Source: Martinezella lusitana (GTDB lineage: Bacteria > Pseudomonadota > Alphaproteobacteria > Rhizobiales > Rhizobiaceae). Taken from it: 64,000 nucleotides of DNA. A program made the translations under genes and the position numbers. The stretch lies in NCBI RefSeq assembly GCF_016901135.1, contig NZ_JAFEVL010000045.1:682001-746000 (forward strand). The letters are read 5' to 3'. Shown here piece after piece: positions 16,699 through 24,602 of this stretch (the stretch's first letter is position 1; each line of letters begins with the position of its first letter). The notes beneath the pieces were generated by a model. That model was given only the letters and a program-made list of their open reading frames with translations. It was not told where the DNA came from and did not search any database.

Positions 16699-17823
16699 CT
16701 ATTTGAACAACTGGGTCGGAAAGGTGATGATCGCCGCGTTTCCGTCGGCGTCGCCAATCGCCAGATGCTGACCGTTGGCGGACCAGGCGAGCGCGTTGAG
16801 CGCGCCGCCGGAGGGTCTGAGGATAAGTTCCGCCGGAGAACCGACCGGGGAAACGACCAGCCGGCCATTGGCGTAGCCGGCCGCAACGAGGTTCCTTTTT
16901 GGATGGGCCGCCACCGTGTCGACGAGGAGAAAACCTGCCCGGCCGGTCGTCAGGGCGCCTTTGTTGTCACCCGAAAGGGGTGGCGCGTCCATCGACCATG
17001 CCGCAATTCGAAGGGCTCCCGATGAGACCAATGCGCTCGGTGCGCTGCTCCAGCATACGGTCCGCACCGGCCCGGGGAAGTCGGCGATGATACCGGATCG
17101 ATCGCCCGCAAGATCAAGCAGGCAGAGCCCTCCGGAGGCGAGCCCACATGCCAGCCAACCGCCGTCATGGTTCCAGCGGACGGAGAGAGGCTGGGACGGC
17201 AAAGAGATCGAGCGCCATGAGGCCGCAGGATCGCCCATCTGTCGGACAGACAGCCGATCGCCGGCGGCAACGGCAACCAACCTTCCGTCTCTCGAGATCG
17301 ATACCAACTCAAGCTGCGACGTTGCAATGTCTCCGATCTTCACAAGGTCGGTGCCGCGCAGCTTTATGAACAGATGTTGGCGGTCGATGGCGACTGTAGC
17401 GCCGGTCACTCTGCAGTGGGCGATCGAAACGACGGGCTCGCCGGTCTTGAACAGCGTTCCCGCACCACTGCCCTCGGCCGTGAGGCGGGCGACATTGCCA
17501 TCGGTCATTCCCAGAACGAAATCGGAATTCTGATAGCCGGCGATCGACGACGTCTTTGCGGCTGTGGAGACTTGAACCAGGGGCGACGGCGGAGACATGC
17601 GGGGACGGATCGTCGTCCGGCCGAAATCGGCGCTCGTGTGCATCCGCGAACGTGGTGGCTCGCTGTCGGCCACGCGGGCAAGTGCCACTGTTCCATCCAT
17701 TTGCGAAATCGCAAGAACAGAGTCGTCGGCGTTGAACTGCACTCCGGTGACCGGCGACGGGCACTGCCAGCTTCGCGCCAGGAGGTCGAACAATGTCGGG
17801 TTGGAAAGGGTTTGCTGGTTCAC
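16699..17823 (-). CDS. WD40-like beta-propeller protein
   Basis: 374 residues. The GTG at 17823 is chosen because GGGAGG lies six bases upstream and it falls 13 bp after the previous stop; the nearest upstream ATG (17847) would overlap that gene and has no spaced site. About seven to eight repeats of 40-45 residues end in blade-closing strands such as 'DGTVALARV', 'DGNVARL', 'GGLCLLDL', 'NGRLVVSPV' and 'DGNAAIITF'; 'LNALAWSANGQHLAIGDADG' is the clearest WD40 unit. There is no signal peptide, so it is probably a cytoplasmic scaffold. It is the third gene of an uncharacterised operon divergent from the propane monooxygenase locus. Confidence 0.75.
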   Translation of the reverse strand: MNQQTLSNPTLFDLLARSWQCPSPVTGVQFNADDSVLAISQMDGTVALARVADSEPPRSRMHTSADFGRTTIRPRMSPPSPLVQVSTAAKTSSIAGYQNSDFVLGMTDGNVARLTAEGSGAGTLFKTGEPVVSIAHCRVTGATVAIDRQHLFIKLRGTDLVKIGDIATSQLELVSISRDGRLVAVAAGDRLSVRQMGDPAASWRSISLPSQPLSVRWNHDGGWLACGLASGGLCLLDLAGDRSGIIADFPGPVRTVCWSSAPSALVSSGALRIAAWSMDAPPLSGDNKGALTTGRAGFLLVDTVAAHPKRNLVAAGYANGRLVVSPVGSPAELILRPSGGALNALAWSANGQHLAIGDADGNAAIITFPTQLFK

Positions 17824-17836
17824 GCTGGTCCTCCCG

Positions 17837-18151
17837 TCATGTGCCATTCTCCGCCGCGAGCGATGCGTCGACTTCAGCCACCGCATGCTCGGCCTCGGCG
17901 ATGGCCTTGTTGCTGTCGGCCTGCGCGGCTCGGATTGCGTCGGCTTTCGCCTCTACATCACGCAATTCCCGTACCAGTTCCTCCGAGGTTCCATCTCTGC
18001 CGATTTCCATCTCAAGGCGAAGAATGTCCATTTCCGTTCCGGCGAGGGCTTGAGTCAGCTTCAAGGCGCCGGCGGTGAGCGTCGACAGGTTCGCGACCAG
18101 CGCCAGGCGCCGATGGAGCAGATCGACATGCGAGCCCGTCCGATCGGTCAT
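17837..18151 (-). CDS. Coiled-coil protein of unknown function
   Basis: Not recognised. 104 residues, almost wholly helical, with heptad-like spacing through 'LALVANLSTLTAGALKLTQALAGTE' and a long acidic coiled coil ('LVRELRDVEAKADAIRAAQADS'). The start overlaps the stop of the 157-residue gene (ATGA at 18148-18151), so the two are translationally coupled and may form a complex. There is no signal or membrane segment. Confidence 0.65.
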   Translation of the reverse strand: MTDRTGSHVDLLHRRLALVANLSTLTAGALKLTQALAGTEMDILRLEMEIGRDGTSEELVRELRDVEAKADAIRAAQADSNKAIAEAEHAVAEVDASLAAENGT

Positions 18152-18621
18152 CGACCGTCTCCCGATTTTGGCCGTTCAGGCGTCTTCCAGGCTTCGAGGA
18201 TGGGCGGAAGCTCGGGCAATTGTGCCCTGAACTGCCTTTCCGCCATCTCTATATGAGTTCGCAATTCATCCCAGATATCGACGCGAATCATCGTGTCGCC
18301 GGTAAGCTTCTCGACCTCTTCCAAATGAAGTTGACGTGACAGCGAAACGCCGGAAAAGACGAAATCACGCAGCATGATGGCGTGTCTTTCCACAAAGGCA
18401 TGGATCATCGGATGGGTTTCCTGGGTGACCCCCGTACCGGCCAATTGCTTCAGGATGAAGTCCTGGAAATGGCTCTGCAGCCGATATTGGCTTTCTCCCA
18501 TGAAGCGAATGACGAAAACGAGATCGCGCTGCATGAGCCGGACCAAATCCGTCGTGACATCGTCGCCGCCCTCGCCCTGCAAAGGGGGCGGCGGAACAGG
18601 ATTTCCGTCCTTCTTTGTCAT
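18148..18621 (-). CDS. Helical protein, first gene of unknown operon
   Basis: Not recognised. 157 residues from ATG 18621 with AGGAA upstream; the longer open frame extends into an AT-rich control region and is not favoured. A Pro/Gly-rich head ('VPPPPLQGEGGDD') precedes a helical body ('LVRLMQRDLVFVIRFMGESQYRLQSHF', 'MIHAFVERHAIMLRDFVFSGV') and a Pro-rich tail. It heads the leftward four-gene operon whose promoter must lie in the 542-bp region shared with mimA. Confidence 0.65.
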   Translation of the reverse strand: MTKKDGNPVPPPPLQGEGGDDVTTDLVRLMQRDLVFVIRFMGESQYRLQSHFQDFILKQLAGTGVTQETHPMIHAFVERHAIMLRDFVFSGVSLSRQLHLEEVEKLTGDTMIRVDIWDELRTHIEMAERQFRAQLPELPPILEAWKTPERPKSGDGR

Positions 18622-18768
18622 ATCCGGTTCCTGGCAATCCGAGAGGATGCTTCCGCTCCTCTTTGTCTCTAAAATGTAAGATAAGAAAATAGGGTTGTCG
18701 ACATTTGTTTGTTGTGCATTTGCTAAGTAAACATGTTGCAATAGCGAATATATTTCAAATATTACTTC

Positions 18769-18779
18769 TGTAAATTACA
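18769..18779. promoter_or_regulatory. Palindrome upstream of sigma-54 promoter
   Basis: TGTAAATTACA is a perfect 5-1-5 palindrome about 100 bp upstream of the -24 element, where enhancer-binding activators usually sit. It could serve MimR or the divergent unknown operon. No known consensus was matched. Confidence 0.3.
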
Positions 18780-18871
18780 ATCGTAAAATAATGTTACACT
18801 ATATTGCACGCAGATTAATCTAGATGGCTTGGCAGGTTATTGCAGAGCTCGAAATCCGTTAATTTGCGAAC

Positions 18872-18887
18872 TGGCACGGGCGTTGCA
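18872..18887 (+). promoter_or_regulatory. Sigma-54 (-24/-12) promoter of mimA
   Basis: TGGCACGGGCGTTGCA matches the RpoN consensus TGGCACG-N4-TTGCA at every defined position, with GG at 18873-18874 and GC at 18885-18886 exactly ten bases apart. Transcription should start near 18898. The partner activator is the MimR-type protein encoded at 28264-30345. Confidence 0.92.
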
Positions 18888-19163
18888 TATCCATTGCCAT
18901 AAGAAGCCCATCGCGTTTCAGGCGATGCTAGAAGAACGAAGGATGGAGAAGCGAGATCTAAGCGCCTGCCGTTGCGTTGATTGACTGGCTGGCCAGCGAG
19001 CTTTCCGACTACCTTTGCCGTGATCCACTTGAACGGTCGGACCTTGGTCGCGCCTGACGGCGCATCTCTTTGCCGTGCCGTTCCAACTCTCGCACGCGGC
19101 GCCTGGCGTCGCTTCATGCCGAGGCCAACGGGCTGACGGCGCAACATAGTGGAGGCTTATCAT

Positions 19164-20831
19164 ATGTCGTCTTTGACGCTGAACAAGATTACCTCGCAAC
19201 GCGGCATTTCCGTCGGCGAGGCGACCAAGAAAATTTCCGACCTGGGTTGGAACCCGACTTACGTTCAGGAAGCGATGACGTTTCCGACGGACTATAAGAT
19301 CAATAAGGCACCGCGCGATCCGATGAAGCAGGTCCTGCGGTCCTATTTCCCGATGCAGGAAGAAAAGGATAACCGCGTCTACGGCGCGCTCGACGCCGCC
19401 TTGCGTGGCGACATGTTCCGCAACGTCGAGCCGCGCTGGGTCGAGTGGATGAAGCTCTTCCTGGCGATCATTCCTTTCCCGGAAATCTCCGCCGCCCGTT
19501 CGATGGCGATGGTTGCGCGCATCGCGCCCGGTGAAGATCTGCGGACCGGCTTCACCATGCAGATGGTCGACGAGTTCCGGCATTCAACGATCCAGATGAA
19601 CCTGAAGAAATGGTACATGGAAAACTATATCGACCCGGCGGGCTTCGATATTACCGAGGAAGCCTTCGGGAAATGTTATGCCACGACCATCGGTCGCCAG
19701 TTCGGCGAAGGCTTCATCACCGGCGATGTGATGACCGCCGCCTGCATGTATCTCACCGTCGTTGCGGAGACGGCCTTTACCAATACCCTCTTCGTGGCAA
19801 TGCCATCGGAAGCCGCGCGCAATGGCGACTATGCATTGCCGACCGTGTTCCTGTCGGTTCAGTCCGATGAAAGCCGGCACATCGGCAACGGCCACTCGCT
19901 GCTGATGGCGGCATTGAAGGAGCCGGAAAATCACCTCTTGCTCGAGCGCGACCTGCGCTACGCCTTCTGGCAGAACCACGCGATCGTCGATGCCGCCATT
20001 GGCACCTTCATCGAATACGGCACCACCAATCGCGACAAAAACAAGGAATCCTATGCGGAGATGTGGCACCGCTGGATCTTCGAGGACTATTATCGGACCT
20101 ACATGCTGCCGCTTGAGAAATATGGCATCAAGGTCCATCACGACGACGTCCATGAAGCTTGGAATCGGATCACAAAGAAGCACTATGTCCACAAGGTCGC
20201 TCAGTTCTTCACGGTCGGCTGGCCGCTGAATTTCTGGCGCATCGAAGCCCAGACGGACAAGGACTTCGAATGGTTCGAGCACAAGTATCCAGGCTGGTAT
20301 GCCGAGTTCGGCGACTTCTGGAAATGGCACGCCAAGCTTAGCCATCGCGGCGAAAAGATCATCACCTTCAACGAAGATGTCGGCTACGTCTATCCGCATC
20401 GCTGCTGGAGCTGCCTCGTGCCGTGCCTCATCCGCGAGGACATGGTGGTCGACGAGATCGACGGTCAGCTTCATACATTTGCCCATGAGCTGGATCGCTG
20501 GACCGCCGTCGAGGCGTTCGCCGACGAGTATCAGGGTCGGCCGACGCCCGCGATGGGCCGCTTCAGCGGCAAGCGCGAGTGGGAGACCGTTTATCACGGC
20601 TGGGATCTCGGCGATGCGATGAAGGATCTGAACTTCATCCGCTCCGACGGCAAGACCCTCATTCCGCAGCCGCATCTGCGCTTCGATGCCGAGGAAATGT
20701 GGACGCTCGACGATATTCGCGGACACACCATCCAATCGCCGCTGACGCTGCTGCGCCAGATGTCGCCTGCGGATCGTGAAAAGCACATTGCCGAGTACCA
20801 TGCGGGGTTCACCGTCAACCCCTGCAACTGA
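19164..20831 (+). CDS. mimA: Propane/acetone monooxygenase hydroxylase large subunit
   Basis: Catalytic alpha subunit (555 residues) of a group-5 soluble diiron monooxygenase. It inserts one oxygen atom from O2 into propane (giving 2-propanol), acetone or phenol-like substrates. The four-helix-bundle ligands are visible: E107 ('PFPEIS'), E137 and H140 ('DEFRH'), E202 ('VVAETAF'), E236 and H239 ('DESRH'). The ATG at 19164 has GGAGG eight bases upstream; the open frame beginning at 19149 lacks this. The order alpha, reductase, beta, coupling protein is that of the mim/prm/thm family. A hairpin separates it from the reductase gene. Confidence 0.95.
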   Translation: MSSLTLNKITSQRGISVGEATKKISDLGWNPTYVQEAMTFPTDYKINKAPRDPMKQVLRSYFPMQEEKDNRVYGALDAALRGDMFRNVEPRWVEWMKLFLAIIPFPEISAARSMAMVARIAPGEDLRTGFTMQMVDEFRHSTIQMNLKKWYMENYIDPAGFDITEEAFGKCYATTIGRQFGEGFITGDVMTAACMYLTVVAETAFTNTLFVAMPSEAARNGDYALPTVFLSVQSDESRHIGNGHSLLMAALKEPENHLLLERDLRYAFWQNHAIVDAAIGTFIEYGTTNRDKNKESYAEMWHRWIFEDYYRTYMLPLEKYGIKVHHDDVHEAWNRITKKHYVHKVAQFFTVGWPLNFWRIEAQTDKDFEWFEHKYPGWYAEFGDFWKWHAKLSHRGEKIITFNEDVGYVYPHRCWSCLVPCLIREDMVVDEIDGQLHTFAHELDRWTAVEAFADEYQGRPTPAMGRFSGKREWETVYHGWDLGDAMKDLNFIRSDGKTLIPQPHLRFDAEEMWTLDDIRGHTIQSPLTLLRQMSPADREKHIAEYHAGFTVNPCN

Positions 20832-20841
20832 GGCTGCCTGC

Positions 20842-20866
20842 GCGGGGGCCGGTTACCGGCCTCCGC
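20842..20866 (+). other. Intercistronic hairpin between mimA and mimB
   Basis: A 10-bp stem (20842-20851 with 20857-20866, one G-U pair) and a 5-nt loop sit 11 bases after the mimA stop in a 109-bp gap. There is no U tract. It may stabilise the mimA end of the message or attenuate read-through, keeping hydroxylase above reductase. Confidence 0.5.
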
Positions 20867-20940
20867 AATATTCCGGGAAGAGGTCGGTCGTCCTCCCTTC
20901 GCAAGAAGGTGGAACGGGCAGGAATTGGGAGATTAATCAT

Positions 20941-22002
20941 ATGGCTGACGCTCATAAAGTGCGTCTGGAACCTGTCGGCGTCGAGTTCGAGGTCGAACAC
21001 GGCGAAACCGTTTTGAATGCGGCGTTTCGCCAGGGCATCGCGTTGCCGCATGGCTGCAAGGAAGGGCAATGTTCCGCCTGCAAATGCGTCCTGCTTGAGG
21101 GCGAAGTCGACATGCTCAAATACTCGACCTTCGCACTGAACGACATGGAGAAGGATTCCGGCCATATATTGCTGTGTCGGTCGATCGCCTATTCCGACAT
21201 GGAAGTCGAGCTTCTGAACTATGACGAGGAGCTGCTGGCGAAAGCGATTGCCGTCAAGACATTCAAGGGCCGTATCTCCCATAAGGAGAACCTGACCCAC
21301 GATATTCGCGGCATCGAAATCGAGCTCAGCTCCCCGATGAAGTTTTGGGCGGGGCAATATGTCGACATCACGGTTACCACGGAAAAAGGGGAGACGATTA
21401 CGCGCTCGTTCTCCATGGCAAATACGCCGGACCAAACCCAAAAACTCTCCTTCATCATCAAGAAATACCCAGAAGGAAAGTTCTCTGGCGAACTCGATTC
21501 CGGAGGAATCCGGGTTGGAGCCGAAGTCTCCGTCGTCGGACCCTACGGCACCTGCTTTCGACGGGAGGACCGGGAAGGACCGCTAGTGCTGGTGGGAGCC
21601 GGGTCCGGCATGTCGCCGGTCTGGTCGATACTCAACGATCACGTCAGGAGCGGCGAGAAGCGGGCCGTCTACTTCTTTTATGGTGCGCGCACACCCGACG
21701 ACCTGTTCTACCTCGACCGTATCGCAGACCTCGTCAGCGGGCATCCGGACGTCAAATTCATACCCGTGCTGTCGCATGCCGACGGCAACGGAGCCTGGGA
21801 CGGGGAGAGGGGTTTCGTCCACCAGACCGTCGACGCGGTGCTCAAGCAATTGGCGATCGACGGCGCGGGAGATGTCTATGCCTGCGGTCCGCCACCGATG
21901 ATCGATGCGCTTCAACCGGTGTTGTTCATGAACGGCTTCGAAACCGAACGGATTTTCTTCGACAAATTCACCACCTCGTCGGGAGGCAAGCCAGGCCATT
22001 GA
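20941..22002 (+). CDS. mimB: Propane monooxygenase reductase
   Basis: 353-residue electron-transfer protein passing electrons from NADH to the diiron centre. The N-terminal plant-type [2Fe-2S] domain has C39, C44, C47 and C79 ('GCKEGQCSACKC'). It is followed by an FAD-binding domain ('TRSFSMANT') and an NAD-binding domain ('GAGSGMSPVWSI' and the C-terminal 'CGPPPMID'). The ATG 20941 is preferred over in-frame starts upstream, which lie in the mimA-mimB spacer and hairpin. Confidence 0.94.
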   Translation: MADAHKVRLEPVGVEFEVEHGETVLNAAFRQGIALPHGCKEGQCSACKCVLLEGEVDMLKYSTFALNDMEKDSGHILLCRSIAYSDMEVELLNYDEELLAKAIAVKTFKGRISHKENLTHDIRGIEIELSSPMKFWAGQYVDITVTTEKGETITRSFSMANTPDQTQKLSFIIKKYPEGKFSGELDSGGIRVGAEVSVVGPYGTCFRREDREGPLVLVGAGSGMSPVWSILNDHVRSGEKRAVYFFYGARTPDDLFYLDRIADLVSGHPDVKFIPVLSHADGNGAWDGERGFVHQTVDAVLKQLAIDGAGDVYACGPPPMIDALQPVLFMNGFETERIFFDKFTTSSGGKPGH

Positions 22003-22056
22003 GGCTGAGCCAGATGAGGACAGCATTAGAGCAACTGCAACAAGGGAGTGAGAACC

Positions 22057-23115
22057 ATGACAGCTACTTCGAGTTCAGTCGGATCGGGAGCCGCAGGCTC
22101 GGCAATCTTCGCCGATTCCGATAGCCGGAAATACCGCTATTTCGATCCGAGGGGTCAGCGAGCCACGCACTACGAGGATGTGACCGTCGATGTCCAGCCC
22201 GATCCCGAACGGTACCTGATTCAGAACTGGATCATCTCCTTTGCGAATGGCGACGGCGCCTATGTCAAGGACTACACGGCGGCAAAGAGCTCCAACTGGC
22301 ACGCCTTCCGCGCGCCCGATCAGGAATGGGAGCGCACCCATTACCAGCGTCAGTCGAAGATCGAAACGATGGTGCAAAGCGTGATCACCAATGCCCGAAG
22401 GGCCGGCGCGCCGAAAGCCTTCGACAAGGTCTGGATCAAGATACTGCAGGCACATCTGGGAGCGTGGAAACACGCGGAGTTCGGTCTGGGTACGTCGCTC
22501 ATGCAGGCGCAGCGCTACGGCTATACGCAGATGATCAACAATGCCACGCTGACGAACTCGTCCTACAAGCTGAGGCTCGCCCAGGATATCACTTTGTATC
22601 TCGCCGAGATCGGCATGGATATTCCCGGCTGGGACGACGACCTCGGCAAGAAGCACTGGCTTGAGGATGGCGCCTGGCAAGGAACGCGCGAAGCCGTCGA
22701 AACGATCATGGGCACCACCGACTATCTGGAGCAGTATTTCGCGATCAACATCGTCTTCGAACCCCTTGTCGGCGAACTCTTCCGGTCTGGTTTTCTCATG
22801 CAGGCGGCCGCCGCCAACCACGACTTCATCACGCCGCCGGTGATCTCCGCAGCCGAGGCGGACTATGAGCGTAATCTCGCCAACACGATCGACCTGATCT
22901 ACCTGCTGGCCAACGACGAAGTCCACGGCGTGGCAAACAAGAAGCTCTTTCAGGGCTGGGTCCGCAAGCACGGCGCGCTCGCCGACAAGGCAGCTACCGG
23001 TCTTCAACCGATCTGGTCGATGCCGCATTCCAAACCGATTTCGTTTGCGGACGTTCGCGCCCAATCCAAGGAGCGGATCGGCAAAATTCTCGGCGAACTC
23101 GGCCTCAAGCGTTAA
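22057..23115 (+). CDS. mimC: Monooxygenase hydroxylase small (beta) subunit
   Basis: 352-residue beta subunit of the hydroxylase, with the ferritin-like helical fold but no iron ligands. It dimerises with MimA ((alpha-beta)2, no gamma subunit in this group). Recognisable family segments are 'SSNWHAFRAPDQEWERTHY' and 'EQYFAINIVFEPLVGELFRSGF'. AAGGGAG precedes the ATG at 22057; the in-frame GTG at 22048 is too close to that site. Confidence 0.92.
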   Translation: MTATSSSVGSGAAGSAIFADSDSRKYRYFDPRGQRATHYEDVTVDVQPDPERYLIQNWIISFANGDGAYVKDYTAAKSSNWHAFRAPDQEWERTHYQRQSKIETMVQSVITNARRAGAPKAFDKVWIKILQAHLGAWKHAEFGLGTSLMQAQRYGYTQMINNATLTNSSYKLRLAQDITLYLAEIGMDIPGWDDDLGKKHWLEDGAWQGTREAVETIMGTTDYLEQYFAINIVFEPLVGELFRSGFLMQAAAANHDFITPPVISAAEADYERNLANTIDLIYLLANDEVHGVANKKLFQGWVRKHGALADKAATGLQPIWSMPHSKPISFADVRAQSKERIGKILGELGLKR

Positions 23116-23132
23116 ACCAAGGAGCAATCATC

Positions 23133-23501
23133 ATGTCATCAGTCGCACGCGACGCTACGCAGTCCAACATCTTCAAATCGATGAAGGACATCACCTTCGA
23201 CCAGACGATTTCGCATCAGTGCGGTGTCACCATGAACGATTCGGTGGAGGCGAGGGCCATCGCCGAGTTCATGGGCAAGAAACCCGGTGTCACAGTGACC
23301 TATCAGCCCGCGATGATCCGTATCGACGGGGACGGCAAGCTGATCTTCAAGATGGATGAAATCAGTGAGTATCTCGGACGCGAGATGACGGCGGAGATCT
23401 TCGAGGTCAACACGTCCACGCATTACGGCCGCATGGTCCGCGTCGATGACAACCAGGTGATCCTCTTCGGAAACATGGAGGAGGTCTTCGAATACATCTG
23501 A
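23133..23501 (+). CDS. mimD: Monooxygenase coupling/effector protein
   Basis: 122-residue MmoB/DmpM-family protein without cofactor that docks on the hydroxylase and gates substrate and O2 entry. Typical segments are 'CGVTMNDSVEARAIAEFMG', 'VTYQPAMIRIDGDGKLIF' and 'FEVNTSTHYGRMVRVDDNQVILF'. It begins 17 bp after mimC with AAGGAG upstream and is the last of the four structural genes. Confidence 0.93.
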   Translation: MSSVARDATQSNIFKSMKDITFDQTISHQCGVTMNDSVEARAIAEFMGKKPGVTVTYQPAMIRIDGDGKLIFKMDEISEYLGREMTAEIFEVNTSTHYGRMVRVDDNQVILFGNMEEVFEYI

Positions 23502-23516
23502 GAAGACGCCCGGAAT

Positions 23517-23542
23517 CGGCGCGCCGTTTGGGAGGCGCGCCG
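23517..23542 (+). other. Intercistronic hairpin after mimD
   Basis: A 9-bp all-G/C stem (23517-23525 with 23534-23542) and an 8-nt loop stand 15 bases after the mimD stop and before the amidohydrolase gene. Lacking a U tract, it is more likely a stabiliser or partial attenuator than a terminator. It would lower expression of the accessory genes relative to mimABCD. Confidence 0.5.
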
Positions 23543-23574
23543 GCAACATCAACGCAATTGCTGCGGAGGCAACA

Positions 23575-24597
23575 ATGTTCAAGACACCTGAAGGCAAGGA
23601 AATCTTCGTGGTCGACGGCCACACCCATTTCTGGGATGGGAGCCCAGAAAATCAGCGCAACATTCACGGCAAGCAGTTTGTCGAATGCTTTTACGCCTAT
23701 CACACGGCGCTGAGCCCCAAGGAGCAGCTCTGGGAGAAAAGCAAGTTCGAGAAATACAGCGCCGACGATCTTTACCGCGATCTTTTCATCGACGGTCCGG
23801 ACGACGTGGCGATCGTTCAGTCGACCTATCTCAAGGACTTCTACAAGAACGGTTTCAATACCATCGAGCGCAACGCCGAGGTGGCCAAGCGCTATCCGGA
23901 GCGCTTCATTGTCAACGGCTCCTTCGATCCGCGCGATGGAGAGAAGGCTCTCGAATATATCCACTTCATGAAGGAGACCTACGACATCAAGGGCGTGAAG
24001 ATGTACACGGCCGAATGGAACGGCGCTTCCAAGGGATGGAAGCTCAACGATCCGGATGCCTACAAATGTTTCGAACTCTGCGAGAAACTCGGCATCAAGA
24101 ACATCCATGTCCACAAGGGACCGACGATTCTGCCGCTCAACAAAGATGCCTTCGATGTCCATGATGTCGACTATGCGGCGACCGACTTCCAGAATCTGAA
24201 CTGGATCGTCGAACATTGCGGCCTGCCCCGTCTCGATGACTTCTGTTGGATAGCCGTCCAGGAGACCAACGTCTATGGCGGCCTCGCCGTGGCGCTTCCG
24301 TTCATTCATTCACGGCCGCGTTATTTTGCCGAGGTGATTTCCGAGCTGCTGTTCTGGGCCGGCCCGGACAAGATCCTGTTCGGCTCCGACTACGCGATCT
24401 GGACGCCGCGCTGGTTGATCGAGAAGTTCTGGGCCTTCGAACTACCCGACGACATCAAGCAGGAACGGGGCGTGGATCTGACGCCGGAGATCAAGGAAAA
24501 AATCCTCGGCCTCAATGCCGCACGTCTCTACGACATCGACATCGAGGCGAAGAAGGCAGCTTTGATCAGTTCGCCTTTCAGCGTTGCTGCGGAGTAG
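23575..24597 (+). CDS. ACMSD-like amidohydrolase of the mim locus
   Basis: 340-residue TIM-barrel metal hydrolase (Amidohydro_2 family). Metal ligands are visible in order: 'DGHTHFW' (HxH, about residues 16-18), 'NIHVHKG', 'VEHCGLP' and 'FGSDYAIW' (Asp). A homologue is a constant neighbour of mim/prm monooxygenases in actinobacteria and proteobacteria, yet its reaction is not established. Decarboxylase or hydrolase action on a downstream metabolite, or a role in enzyme maturation, would both fit. It lies 73 bp after mimD, past the hairpin. Confidence 0.85.
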   Translation: MFKTPEGKEIFVVDGHTHFWDGSPENQRNIHGKQFVECFYAYHTALSPKEQLWEKSKFEKYSADDLYRDLFIDGPDDVAIVQSTYLKDFYKNGFNTIERNAEVAKRYPERFIVNGSFDPRDGEKALEYIHFMKETYDIKGVKMYTAEWNGASKGWKLNDPDAYKCFELCEKLGIKNIHVHKGPTILPLNKDAFDVHDVDYAATDFQNLNWIVEHCGLPRLDDFCWIAVQETNVYGGLAVALPFIHSRPRYFAEVISELLFWAGPDKILFGSDYAIWTPRWLIEKFWAFELPDDIKQERGVDLTPEIKEKILGLNAARLYDIDIEAKKAALISSPFSVAAE

Positions 24598-24602
24598 GGA
24601 CG

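Larger units (their letters stand above)
18622..19163. other. 542-bp divergent control region of the mim locus
   Basis: The left third (about 18660-18830) is strikingly AT-rich compared with its surroundings. It contains the palindrome TGTAAATTACA (18769-18779) and several TTGCA-bearing words (18735-18740, 18814-18818), candidates for activator sites upstream of the sigma-54 promoter at 18872. The right part (about 18898-19163) would be a ~260-nt untranslated leader of mimA, ending in GGAGG eight bases before the ATG. Open frames on the minus strand here overlap the promoter and are not credible genes. Confidence 0.6.

Noticed and set aside
18815..19583. Minus-strand frames across the mimA promoter and leader
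   Set aside because: They cover a consensus sigma-54 promoter and the start of mimA; basic, low-complexity translation.
19164..23501. Soluble methane monooxygenase or phenol/toluene hydroxylase
   Set aside because: There is no gamma-subunit gene, and the order alpha-reductase-beta-coupling plus the MimR/GroEL/amidohydrolase neighbours is that of the propane/THF group.
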